This document shows, one piece after another, positions 10,273 through 18,810 of a stretch of DNA of 64,000 nt. Positions within the stretch are counted from its first letter, which is position 1. Each line of letters begins with the position of its first letter. The notes beneath the pieces are model-generated. The model was not told the DNA's origin. It saw only the letters and a list, made by a program, of their open reading frames with translations, and ran no database searches. Made by a program: the position numbers and the translations under genes. The DNA comes from Calditrichota bacterium (GTDB lineage: Bacteria; Electryoneota; AABM5-125-24; Hatepunaeales; Hatepunaeaceae): NCBI GenBank assembly GCA_018644935.1, contig JABGPL010000011.1, forward strand, positions 1 through 64,000, written 5' to 3'.

Positions 10273-13200
10273 GTGAAAAAGCAAGGTTTGACCCGTTTTT
10301 ATACGGTACTTATTGTACTGCTGATAATGTCAAATATCTCTATATCAAAATCTGTAAAAACCGAAAATGGTTTTTACCGTTTTCCAGATGTTCATGGAGA
10401 CCGTGTCGTTTTCACCTCCGAAGGTGATCTCTGGTCGGCATCTCTTAACTCAAAAAGTGATGCTGTCAGGTTAACGCGACACGATGGCGAAGAATCTTAT
10501 GCACGGATTTCTCCCGATGGTGATTGGATCGCTTTTACCGCCGAGTATGATGGCAATCGAGATGTCTTTGTGATACCAGCATCAGGTGGAGAAGCTGTCC
10601 GACTCACATTTCATCCGGCATGGGATGAGGTTGTAGGTTGGACGAATGACAGCAGGAAGGTCTTGTTTCGCAGTCATCGCAATTCGCCGTTTTTTACCTG
10701 GAGAATATTCTCAGTCGGCCTGGATGGTGGTTTTCCAGAGGATTACGGACTTGATAAAGTTACAAGGCTAAGCCCGGAGCCGGATGGGAAAAGAGTTGCC
10801 TATACTCGCCTCAGACGTGAGACATCATCCTGGAAGCGATATAAGGGTGGTTTAGCGATGGATATATGGGTTGGTGACCTGAGGAAAATGGAATTCAGGA
10901 ACATTACCGAATATGAAGGAACAGATGCCTTCCCAATGTGGGTGGGAGACAGGATTTATTATCTTTCTGATCAATCCGGCAGGGCAAATATATTCAGCAT
11001 GAATCCCGATGGGAAGGCGATGATTCAGCATACTTTTGAAGAAGATTGGGATGTCCGCTGGCCATCTACAGATGGTGAAAATATAGTTTATCAAAAAGCA
11101 ATGGATATCTGGGCATATAATGTCCAAACCGGGAAATCAAAAAAAATAGATATAAACCTGCCCTCAGACAGAATCCGTGCCCGAAAAAGAATAGTCAACC
11201 CTTCTGGATACATTGATAGTTATTCATTACCTAATGAGGGACGTCGTTTTGCTGTGGCTGCCCGTGGTGAAGTATTTACATTTCCAGTTGAGAAAGCCGG
11301 ATATATTCGTCAGGTGACACATTCACTTGATGCACGCGACAGAGCAGTAGCTTTCAGCCCGGATGGGAAACGGTTGGCAATTATAAATGATGTAACTGGT
11401 GAGGATGAAATCTGGCTGCACAGTTCAGATGGAAAAGAAAAACCGATACAACTTACCAAAAAAGGTGACAGGCAGAAATACTGGTTGTCATGGTCGCCCA
11501 ATGGTGAAATGCTGGTGTATTCTGATAAATCCAACCAATTATGGGTGGTTGATGTTAAAAGCGGGAAGCAAACTCTTGTCGATGATGCACCAGACCTGTG
11601 GAATTATGAATGGTCACCGGACAGCAGATGGATTGCATGGATCAGGTTTGAAGAAGACCAAACATCTGATATTCACCTTTACAATGTTGAGACAAAGAAT
11701 AAAGATCGTATCGAAACACCGATGATTCAAGAGACGGATCTCGCATGGGACCCCGATGGTAAATACTTGTATTTTACCTCTCCGAGCTGGTATAATCCTG
11801 TTCTTGGGCATGGTGGGGCTTATATTTATGACCAACCAGATAAGTTTTATGCCATTCTTCTTTCAGAAGAAACTGAAAATCCATTTGCTCCGAAGATAGT
11901 CGAAGCGTTCGAAATGGATGATGATGAAGATGGGGACAGCGATGATGACGCCGAAGAAGAGGATGAAGGTGAAAAAGATTCCGAAGTCTCAGATGACGAA
12001 GAAGATGTTGAACCAATTGAAATTCAATTTGAAGGATTGCAGGCCAGAATTATTTATTTGCCGATTGAGGCTGGAAATTACTTTGGGTTGAGTGCCGCCA
12101 GTGGCAAAATATACTTCGGATCATACGAACGGTCAGGGATGATGCCTGAGGCTCATGGAGACAATGGGTTTAGTTTGTCTGTTTTTAACATTGAAGAGGA
12201 AGAGGTTGACGAGGTTGGTGGTGGTCGGATTCAAGGCTATGGTTTCAGTCCTGACCGAAAGAAAATGTTCGTTAGAAAGGACGGATCATTTATTGTGATG
12301 GATGCTGGAGCTACATCAATACCGGACGATGAAGGACGTGTTGACATGAGTGGGTGGAGAGTTGAAATTGACCCCAAAGCAGAATGGCGTCAAATCCTCC
12401 ATGAAGTTTGGCGCAATCAGCGGGACTTTTTCTATGATCCGGATATGCATGGGGTTGATTGGGAAGAAGTCTGGGAGCAATACAGTGAGCTGTTGCCACG
12501 GATATACAACCGTAACGAGTTGAATGATGTATTGAGAGAAATGCTGGGCGAGCTGTGTGTTGGACATGCCTATATTGGTGGAGGAGATATCCTTGGTGCC
12601 CGTCAAATCGGATTCGGTAGTCTCGGTGTGGACTTACTTCCACACGAATCTGGAGCATATCAAATCACAAAGATCCTGAAAGGTGATAAATGGGGAGATG
12701 AGCCGGAAAGCCCGGTTGGAAGCTCAATGGCAGATGTGGAAGTTGGGGAGTATATCGTTGCAATAAATAACATCCCTCTTGAAGCAGGTGACAACATCTA
12801 TCAACGCTTGATCGATAAAGGTGGAGTGGAGATACTGCTGTCGGTTAATAATGAGCCTGAAATTCACGGATCACGTGAAATACCTGTTAAGGCAATGAGT
12901 TCAGAAGATGGGTTGCGTTATTTCGATTGGGTTAGAGATCGAAGGGAATACGTTGATAAATTAAGCAATGGAAAAATCGGTTACATTCACCTGCCTGATA
13001 TGATGGGTATGGGACTCTCGATGTGGGGGAGGATGTTTGCCAGTCAATCAAGGAAAAAAGCTCTGCTTATTGATGTACGTTATAATGGGGGTGGATTTGT
13101 AGCAGATATGATTTTATCTGTATTAGGTCAGAAAATCTGGGCACAGGGGAAAGCGAGAGAAGGGGTGGTATTCAATCGTCCCTGGACGGGTTTTTACGGA

Positions 13201-13593
13201 CCAAAAGCTGTTATTTGTAATCATGAGACCGGATCGGATGGCGAGACCTTTAGTGAGGGTTTCATGCGGCTTGGGATGGGTGAACTATTTGGCACCAGAA
13301 CGTGGGGTGGTTGGGTGGGGATTCATGGCTGGCGTCCACTGATGGACCGTGGTTTTAACACAGTACCTCAGAGCACAGGATGGGGAGCCTTTGATGGTAA
13401 ATGGTTAATAGAAGGTCCAGGAGTTTATCCGTCAATGCCCATTGTGGATGAGCCTGCCAAAATGATTAACGGTGAAGACCCTCAACTTGAAGCCACGGTT
13501 AAGCACTTGCTGGGTGAGATTGAAGAATGGCAGGCACCTGCGGATATCCCTGCATATCCGAGAAAGCAGATAAGAATTAAGCACTTGCGATAG
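10273..13593 (+). CDS. Tricorn-like protease (PD40/beta-propeller, PDZ, S41 catalytic domain)
   Basis: Multiple 'SPDG...WIAF' propeller repeats; acidic linker; DFFYDPDMHGVDW; S41-type 'GKIGYIHLPDM...ALLIDVRYNGGGF...NHETGSDGETFSEGF'. Confidence 0.93.
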   Translation: MKKQGLTRFYTVLIVLLIMSNISISKSVKTENGFYRFPDVHGDRVVFTSEGDLWSASLNSKSDAVRLTRHDGEESYARISPDGDWIAFTAEYDGNRDVFVIPASGGEAVRLTFHPAWDEVVGWTNDSRKVLFRSHRNSPFFTWRIFSVGLDGGFPEDYGLDKVTRLSPEPDGKRVAYTRLRRETSSWKRYKGGLAMDIWVGDLRKMEFRNITEYEGTDAFPMWVGDRIYYLSDQSGRANIFSMNPDGKAMIQHTFEEDWDVRWPSTDGENIVYQKAMDIWAYNVQTGKSKKIDINLPSDRIRARKRIVNPSGYIDSYSLPNEGRRFAVAARGEVFTFPVEKAGYIRQVTHSLDARDRAVAFSPDGKRLAIINDVTGEDEIWLHSSDGKEKPIQLTKKGDRQKYWLSWSPNGEMLVYSDKSNQLWVVDVKSGKQTLVDDAPDLWNYEWSPDSRWIAWIRFEEDQTSDIHLYNVETKNKDRIETPMIQETDLAWDPDGKYLYFTSPSWYNPVLGHGGAYIYDQPDKFYAILLSEETENPFAPKIVEAFEMDDDEDGDSDDDAEEEDEGEKDSEVSDDEEDVEPIEIQFEGLQARIIYLPIEAGNYFGLSAASGKIYFGSYERSGMMPEAHGDNGFSLSVFNIEEEEVDEVGGGRIQGYGFSPDRKKMFVRKDGSFIVMDAGATSIPDDEGRVDMSGWRVEIDPKAEWRQILHEVWRNQRDFFYDPDMHGVDWEEVWEQYSELLPRIYNRNELNDVLREMLGELCVGHAYIGGGDILGARQIGFGSLGVDLLPHESGAYQITKILKGDKWGDEPESPVGSSMADVEVGEYIVAINNIPLEAGDNIYQRLIDKGGVEILLSVNNEPEIHGSREIPVKAMSSEDGLRYFDWVRDRREYVDKLSNGKIGYIHLPDMMGMGLSMWGRMFASQSRKKALLIDVRYNGGGFVADMILSVLGQKIWAQGKAREGVVFNRPWTGFYGPKAVICNHETGSDGETFSEGFMRLGMGELFGTRTWGGWVGIHGWRPLMDRGFNTVPQSTGWGAFDGKWLIEGPGVYPSMPIVDEPAKMINGEDPQLEATVKHLLGEIEEWQAPADIPAYPRKQIRIKHLR

Positions 13594-13643
13594 TGGTATT
13601 TGTATATTCCGCACCATAGCTAAAGGCACCTAAGAAGCTGACA

Positions 13644-14639
13644 ATGGAAAAGGTAATCTCAACGATAATTACTGGTGTTGCAGTCTTATTCCTGCTGATC
13701 TCGCTTTGTGTTCTCTGCATAAACTATTTACCATCATCCTGGGTAATAGAGTTAGATGTGCTTACGGGGAATCAAATTCTTCGGTTGTGCATGATACCAT
13801 TTTCACTAGTCGGAGTGCTCGCCCTCATGATTGGAAGGAAATGGATCTTAACCGGTTTTGGTGGTGCCATACTCTTCTTGTTCACGATTGAAGCGTTGTA
13901 TTATCTACCTGATTCGGTTGAGAATAATGATATCGAGTTAGACCCGAATTTCACCGTGAGAGTGATGACCTTTAACGGTGCAAACAGGAGTTTTCAATCC
14001 TCTCTCGATTGGATTCGTAAAAACCCGGTAGACATCCTTTGTTTGCAAGAAGTTCCCTCTATGGCTGGTGAAAGGATTTTTGAACAATTCGCTGAGTTGG
14101 GTTATCAATATGACTGGCGCTGGCTCCGGAATAATCAATCCGCAAGGATTGCGATTCTAGTCAGAGGTCAGCTTGAGAACTCTAAAATGCTTGAAGCACC
14201 GTCCATGGGTCGTTCCAAGCGGAGGGCACTTGCTGTGGATGCTATCGTTAACGGTCGTCGATTTCGAGTGTTCTGTCATCATTTAGAGTCACCCCTTCTG
14301 CGTGGTAAATTTGAAGGGATTTACGTGAGAGCCAGTCTTCGAGAACAACAGGCTGCATTCTACGCGGAGGAAATAGACAAGACCAAAGGTATGCCTGTTA
14401 TTGTTGCCGGTGACTTTAATGCCACACCGACGAATCGAACGATTCGTCCGTTGAGAAAGATATTAGATGATTCCTGGCTACAGGGGGGAAATAAACTCGG
14501 TGGTACCTGGAAAAGAAATCGTCCCTATTTTCGAATAGATGCTGTTCTTCATCGTGGATTTACTGGATCTGCCAACTGCCAGCGTATCCCAATCGGCGAA
14601 AGTGACCATCTGGCGTATCTGGTTGATTTGATTCTTTAA
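13644..14639 (+). CDS. Membrane-anchored endonuclease/exonuclease/phosphatase family protein
   Basis: N-terminal TM helices; VRVMTFNGANRS, DILCLQEVPS, VIVAGDFNATPTN, GESDHLAYLVDL. Confidence 0.9.
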   Translation: MEKVISTIITGVAVLFLLISLCVLCINYLPSSWVIELDVLTGNQILRLCMIPFSLVGVLALMIGRKWILTGFGGAILFLFTIEALYYLPDSVENNDIELDPNFTVRVMTFNGANRSFQSSLDWIRKNPVDILCLQEVPSMAGERIFEQFAELGYQYDWRWLRNNQSARIAILVRGQLENSKMLEAPSMGRSKRRALAVDAIVNGRRFRVFCHHLESPLLRGKFEGIYVRASLREQQAAFYAEEIDKTKGMPVIVAGDFNATPTNRTIRPLRKILDDSWLQGGNKLGGTWKRNRPYFRIDAVLHRGFTGSANCQRIPIGESDHLAYLVDLIL

Positions 14640-14956
14640 AAAGTCTAAAAAAAGCGATAGTCTAAGTTTGCATGTTAATGCCGTTTTATTGCGCATATAT
14701 TGCGCATATTAGCGACTAAATACACCATTGGTTCTTTACTGTTTGCCAAACAAACATCTGCGCAAAATGTTTTAGAAACTTAAAAACTTTTTCAACTTTG
14801 ATGGAAGAGCGATATAAGTTACTAACTAACAATGTAAAAAACACAATTTACTACAGTTTCTTTGAAAACATCCGTTAATAAATAGTAGAGGAATTGTCTG
14901 CTAAATTCGAGCGGAATTTTCTATGGCATGTAATTTGCATTTAATTTAGCAGGTAT

Positions 14957-15090
14957 AGGTCGAAAATGATGTCTTAACTCCCTTTGGCATCTCGACCTTC
15001 GCCTTTGTGACATTATAATGGTAACAAATCCGCAGCGTTACCAGATTTCTTAACCTCCCCTTCTATGCCGGTAGAAAGGGAGGTTTTTTT
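14957..15090 (+). ncRNA. Candidate structured small RNA ending in an intrinsic terminator
   Basis: Three consecutive hairpins in a non-coding gap: AGGTCGA(14957-14963)/TCGACCT(14992-14998) with inner GATG/CATC; TGGTAAC(15019-15025)/GTTACCA(15037-15043); AACCTCCC(15052-15059)/GGGAGGTT(15078-15085)+T-run. Confidence 0.5.
15052..15090 (+). terminator. Rho-independent terminator
   Basis: AACCTCCC-c-TTCTA-tgccgg-TAGAA-a-GGGAGGTT followed by T-tract. Confidence 0.8.
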
Positions 15091-15157
15091 ATGCCTTTTG
15101 ATAAGCATTTAGTATATTCTATTGCAAAAATGAATTTTATTATTGTATATTTACAAC

Positions 15158-15421
15158 ATGAAGTCACGAAAATTATACAACAGAATTTCTCTGCTACGAG
15201 AGGAAAGAGGTGTTTCCCGTAAAGAGCTTGCTGAAAGAATCGGGGTTAACTTCCAAACGGTCGGGTATCTGGAACGGGGAGAATACAACCCAAGTCTCGA
15301 TTTGGCATTCAGGATCAGTGAAGTCTTTGGATTACCCGTCGAATTCATCTTTTCGACCAAGCCGATGAAACCAATCAGTGAGCAGTTATTTGATCGGGCG
15401 CATGAAAAAGGAGGCATTTGA
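15158..15421 (+). CDS. XRE-family HTH transcriptional regulator
   Basis: ORF track start is a TTG at 15143; ATG at 15158 gives MKSRKLYNRISLLREERGVSRKELAERIGVNFQTVGYLERGEYNPSLDLAFRISEVF. Confidence 0.9.
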   Translation: MKSRKLYNRISLLREERGVSRKELAERIGVNFQTVGYLERGEYNPSLDLAFRISEVFGLPVEFIFSTKPMKPISEQLFDRAHEKGGI

Positions 15422-15422
15422 T

Positions 15423-15860
15423 ATGTCAAAAAGGATATCTCTAAGAAGCAAAAAAATAGGTGTGGTTATAAATTATCTAAGTCTGCTGTGGTTTGTTGCC
15501 TTGTTTTATACCGGGGAACATATTATTGGATGGAGCACGGTGTTAGTCGCTGCAATTCTTGTTTCCATTCTTATTATAATTATCACATTTGTTACGGTGC
15601 ATGTAAATAGCGGATTGTGGAAGTTAATTCACTCAAAAATAGAAAAGCTCGATGAGCGTGAGATTTATGTCACACATGAGTCGCTCAGATATTCTTATGC
15701 TATAATGAGCATTATTTTGTTACTGATTATTTTTGTGATGGCATTGACATCAATGGGGAAGGATGCACTCGGACCAATACTTCCTGCAGGTCTCATATAC
15801 TTTGCGCACACGCTCCCATCATCAGTGATTGTATGGAAAGAAAAAGATTTATTAACATAG
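15423..15860 (+). CDS. Small multi-pass membrane protein, probably co-transcribed with the HTH regulator
   Basis: ATG at 15423 directly after the regulator's TGA; the upstream ORF-track start at 15378 overlaps the regulator. Four apparent TM helices. Confidence 0.75.
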   Translation: MSKRISLRSKKIGVVINYLSLLWFVALFYTGEHIIGWSTVLVAAILVSILIIIITFVTVHVNSGLWKLIHSKIEKLDEREIYVTHESLRYSYAIMSIILLLIIFVMALTSMGKDALGPILPAGLIYFAHTLPSSVIVWKEKDLLT

Positions 15861-15879
15861 AGCATAAGCGGAGGATTTT

Positions 15880-16656
15880 ATGTTTTGTCCTAAATGTAGA
15901 GTTGAGTATGCAGGAGAAGTTGAGGAATGTAAGAACTGTAATACTCCCTTAATTCCAGAACTGTCTCCCGATTCTTTAAAGTCACCAATAGTCCCCAGAG
16001 GAAGTAAGGAGACGTTAAGGATGGTAACTTTACTGACAATGATTGGGATGGCTTACTCATTTATCTTCAAGGCACTCTGGACGATTTTTCCGAACCTGTA
16101 TTTAGTGCCGGGAGTCAGTCAGACATCAACTATTTTAGTGCTGCTCAGCAGTCTTTTTTTAGTTTCTTTTTATATTTTGTTCCTGCGTGGGTATATCAGA
16201 AAAGAAAATATTAAGTTAAAAACCGTCTCCGTATTAGCTTTGACAGGTATTTCGATTCTAAGTTTGTTGCAAATGAAAGGTGTGATGCTCGCTTTCAGAT
16301 CCGAACTTCCGCCCACATTACTTTTATTCTTGTCAAAAATAACCATCGATCCCATTATGCCCTGGATTAGTTCTCTCTGCATGTTCATCTTTTTCTTGAG
16401 GTTTCACGAGCAAACATCACGAGCAGGCGAGGAAGCTTTATTGAAAGCAAAGAAATTTGCAATAATCGGATCAGGTCTCAGTGCCCTTGTTCACACTTTT
16501 ATTATTGGAAATTATCAGATTTACCCAAGTTTTAGATACACATTTGATCTTAATTTTTACACTTTCTTGATTTCATCTCCCTTTATTGTTCTGAGCTTCG
16601 CGTTTGTACTCTATTTCTACATCACATTTTACAAGTATCTGGGGCGCACACGGTAG
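15880..16656 (+). CDS. Zinc-ribbon-containing multi-pass membrane protein
   Basis: MFCPKCRVEYAGEVEECKNCNTPLIPE (CxxC...CxxC) then several TM segments. Confidence 0.7.
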   Translation: MFCPKCRVEYAGEVEECKNCNTPLIPELSPDSLKSPIVPRGSKETLRMVTLLTMIGMAYSFIFKALWTIFPNLYLVPGVSQTSTILVLLSSLFLVSFYILFLRGYIRKENIKLKTVSVLALTGISILSLLQMKGVMLAFRSELPPTLLLFLSKITIDPIMPWISSLCMFIFFLRFHEQTSRAGEEALLKAKKFAIIGSGLSALVHTFIIGNYQIYPSFRYTFDLNFYTFLISSPFIVLSFAFVLYFYITFYKYLGRTR

Positions 16657-16684
16657 CGTAGGCGTCTCTGCCTGCGTTTTTTTA
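16657..16684 (+). terminator. Intrinsic-terminator-like palindrome
   Basis: gCGTAGGCgtctctGCCTGCGTTTTTTT directly after the 15880..16656 stop. Confidence 0.65.
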
Positions 16685-16757
16685 CAGGGATATTCAGGAT
16701 AAGTATTGAGTACGAGGAGTTTCATTCGTCATAAAGTACATAATCACAAGACTGTAG

Positions 16758-16776
16758 GGGCACGTCGCACGTGCCC
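16758..16776. repeat. Short GC-rich palindrome (REP-like)
   Basis: GGGCACGT-cgc-ACGTGCCC inside an AT-rich intergenic stretch. Confidence 0.5.
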
Positions 16777-16779
16777 TCT

Positions 16780-16962
16780 TCACTGATCCGAAGATTCCCC
16801 CTCATCATCCTTATCCCAATCCACCTTACACGTCCCATTCTTATCCACCAGCATATCCAGCTTTTCGCAGTACAAAGCGATAAACGTCCGGCAAGTCTTA
16901 GACCCATCGGCAAGTTTATCCGGCCATCTCGCGTGTTCGCAGGTTAGGTCGCAGTATTTCAT
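16780..16962 (-). CDS. Small Cys-containing conserved-type hypothetical protein
   Basis: MKYCDLTCEHARWPDKLADGSKTCRTFIALYCEKLDMLVDKNGTCKVDWDKDDEGESSDQ; five Cys; start preceded by GGAG-like sequence. Confidence 0.65.
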   Translation of the reverse strand: MKYCDLTCEHARWPDKLADGSKTCRTFIALYCEKLDMLVDKNGTCKVDWDKDDEGESSDQ

Positions 16963-17189
16963 TTTTGGGAACTCTCCTAAAATGTAATTTCTTGTTATCC
17001 CGTATTAACTAACTACATTTGATTTTGATTCGCAAGATTCGCTCATATTTTCGGATCAAAACGAATTGAAGTTGAGTTAAATCTTGAAGTTGATTGGATG
17101 GGAAGTTAAGTTATCAGTACGCTGAAGAAGAGATTGCTTCGCTTCGCTCGCATTGATATAAACGGAGCGAATCAAATTGAAGAGTTTTT

Positions 17190-18584
17190 ATGGGAGTTAT
17201 ACAATTGTTACGGTTAAGAACTGGTATCTTGGTTTTGGTTGCTGTTGTGTTTATGGCGGCACAAGCCTTCGCAGAGCCAATACAGCTAGATTGGGATAAG
17301 GCATGGAAACTTGCACTTGAGAGGAGTGAGCAGGTTGCTTCGGCACGGGACGAGATTGCAAAGGCCGACCACCAGATCGGTGAAGCTTATTCTGCTGCGA
17401 TGCCAACAGTTGACGTTACCGGAGTTATGCAGCATTATTTTATGCTGCCTGAAATGATCATGATTCTACCAGGTGCATTGATGGGATCTGGTGACTCTAC
17501 TTCGGGACCTCCACCTGATATCAGACTCAAGACCAAACGTGGGACTGAGAACACAGCTAATGCTTCCATTGACATCAATCAGCCGTTGTATACGGGTGGC
17601 AAACTCGGAATTGCCCTTGAACTTGCAAAAATTTATAGTGAGATCAGCAAATTAGGATTAAAAGTAACATGGGAAGAGCTCAGGCTGGCGCTAGTACGAA
17701 TTTTCTATGGTGCTCTGCTAACTGAAGAGTATATGGCAGTCAGCAATGAAGCAATTACTCAGGCTGAACGGCATTATAGGCAGGCACAGAACCTCTTTGA
17801 TCAGGGTATGGTAAGTGAGTATGATTTGATCCGTGCAAACGTCGCTGTGGCGAATTTGCGTCCACAGGTACTTGAAGCCGAGACTGCCCGAGATATGGCG
17901 TATAAGGGGCTTTTGCATATGATTGGTATGGATATCGACAGTGAGGTCGAGTTAACCGGCAATCTGGAGATCACACCTGAAAATTTACTTGATTATGATG
18001 CTGCCGTCAAAGCGGCAATGAGCAATCGGGATGAGTTCACCCAGCTTGGTCTACAAGCTGAGATGTATGAAGGTCAATATAAAATCGAAAAGCACAGCAC
18101 ACTCTGGCCAAATGTCATATTGAACATGAAGTATGAGACGATGGCGCAGGCAGATGACATGAACATAAGTAAGTATGAATTCCTGGGGGGATTCGGGGGT
18201 AGTTTGATAGTTCAAATTCCACTGTTCGATGGATTTGCTTCCAAACACAAAGCTGAAACAGCATTGATAAATAAACGGTCAGTTTACCGTCAGCGAGAGC
18301 TGCTTGAGCGTGGTGTGAAAATTCAGGTGTTTGAAGCACAGGGGAACTATCGTAAGGCAACAGAGAGGCTTAAAGCAGCAAGAGAAACTCTGAGTCAGGC
18401 AACCCGAGGCAGTGAGATTGCTGAAGTCAGATACAAAGAGGGCGTAGGGACACAATTGGAACTTCTCGATTCCGAACTCCAGGTGAACAACAGCAAAGTA
18501 AACGTCCTGCAGGCTCAATATGATCTAAGAGTTGCTGAGGCGACCTTTAGACGGGCTATGGGATCTGGTGTTGGATCGGATTAA
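17190..18584 (+). CDS. TolC-family outer membrane efflux protein
   Basis: WDKAWKLALERSEQVASARDEIAKADHQIGEAYSAAMPTVD; ...SEIAEVRYKEGVGTQLELLDSELQVNNSKVNVLQAQYDLRVAEATFRRAMG. Confidence 0.93.
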   Translation: MGVIQLLRLRTGILVLVAVVFMAAQAFAEPIQLDWDKAWKLALERSEQVASARDEIAKADHQIGEAYSAAMPTVDVTGVMQHYFMLPEMIMILPGALMGSGDSTSGPPPDIRLKTKRGTENTANASIDINQPLYTGGKLGIALELAKIYSEISKLGLKVTWEELRLALVRIFYGALLTEEYMAVSNEAITQAERHYRQAQNLFDQGMVSEYDLIRANVAVANLRPQVLEAETARDMAYKGLLHMIGMDIDSEVELTGNLEITPENLLDYDAAVKAAMSNRDEFTQLGLQAEMYEGQYKIEKHSTLWPNVILNMKYETMAQADDMNISKYEFLGGFGGSLIVQIPLFDGFASKHKAETALINKRSVYRQRELLERGVKIQVFEAQGNYRKATERLKAARETLSQATRGSEIAEVRYKEGVGTQLELLDSELQVNNSKVNVLQAQYDLRVAEATFRRAMGSGVGSD

Positions 18585-18751
18585 GCGGACCTCAGCTTGA
18601 TCGAATATAGTCGATCGGAAATGTTCAGTTTTTGAGGAATTCCACTACCCTGTCTGTCTCAGAATGTGAGGTAGTGAAACAGTTGCTTAGAGTGAATCCG
18701 TCTGTTGACGGATTGTCGAACAGGAATGTTCTGACCTACTGAAAACAAAAG

Positions 18752-18786
18752 AAAAGGGCTATGCACTCATTGTGCATAGCCCTTTT
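18752..18786. terminator. Bidirectional intrinsic terminator between convergent genes
   Basis: Perfect 15-bp stem AAAAGGGCTATGCAC (18752-18766), TCATT loop, GTGCATAGCCCTTTT (18772-18786), between the 17190..18584(+) and 18811..20877(-) genes. Confidence 0.9.
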
Positions 18787-18810
18787 CTTTGTAAAAGTCT
18801 TTGTCGAAAT

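Noticed and set aside
11920-12020. Acidic Asp/Glu run in the tricorn-like protein as a novel feature
   Set aside because: Acidic linkers at this position are, from what I recall, common in tricorn-like homologues.
11774-12658. Antisense ORFs inside the tricorn-like gene (e.g. His/Leu-rich 80 aa, 115 aa)
   Set aside because: Low-complexity His/Leu peptides are the reverse complement of the acidic Asp/Glu linker; the sense gene is strongly supported.
15378-15422. Upstream start for the 160-aa membrane protein
   Set aside because: Would overlap the XRE regulator by 44 nt; ATG at 15423 directly after the regulator stop is more natural.
16722-16913. Minus-strand ORF of 63 aa overlapping 16780..16962 in another frame
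   Set aside because: The 16780..16962 frame has ordered Cys and typical small-protein composition; this one looks like a frame shadow.
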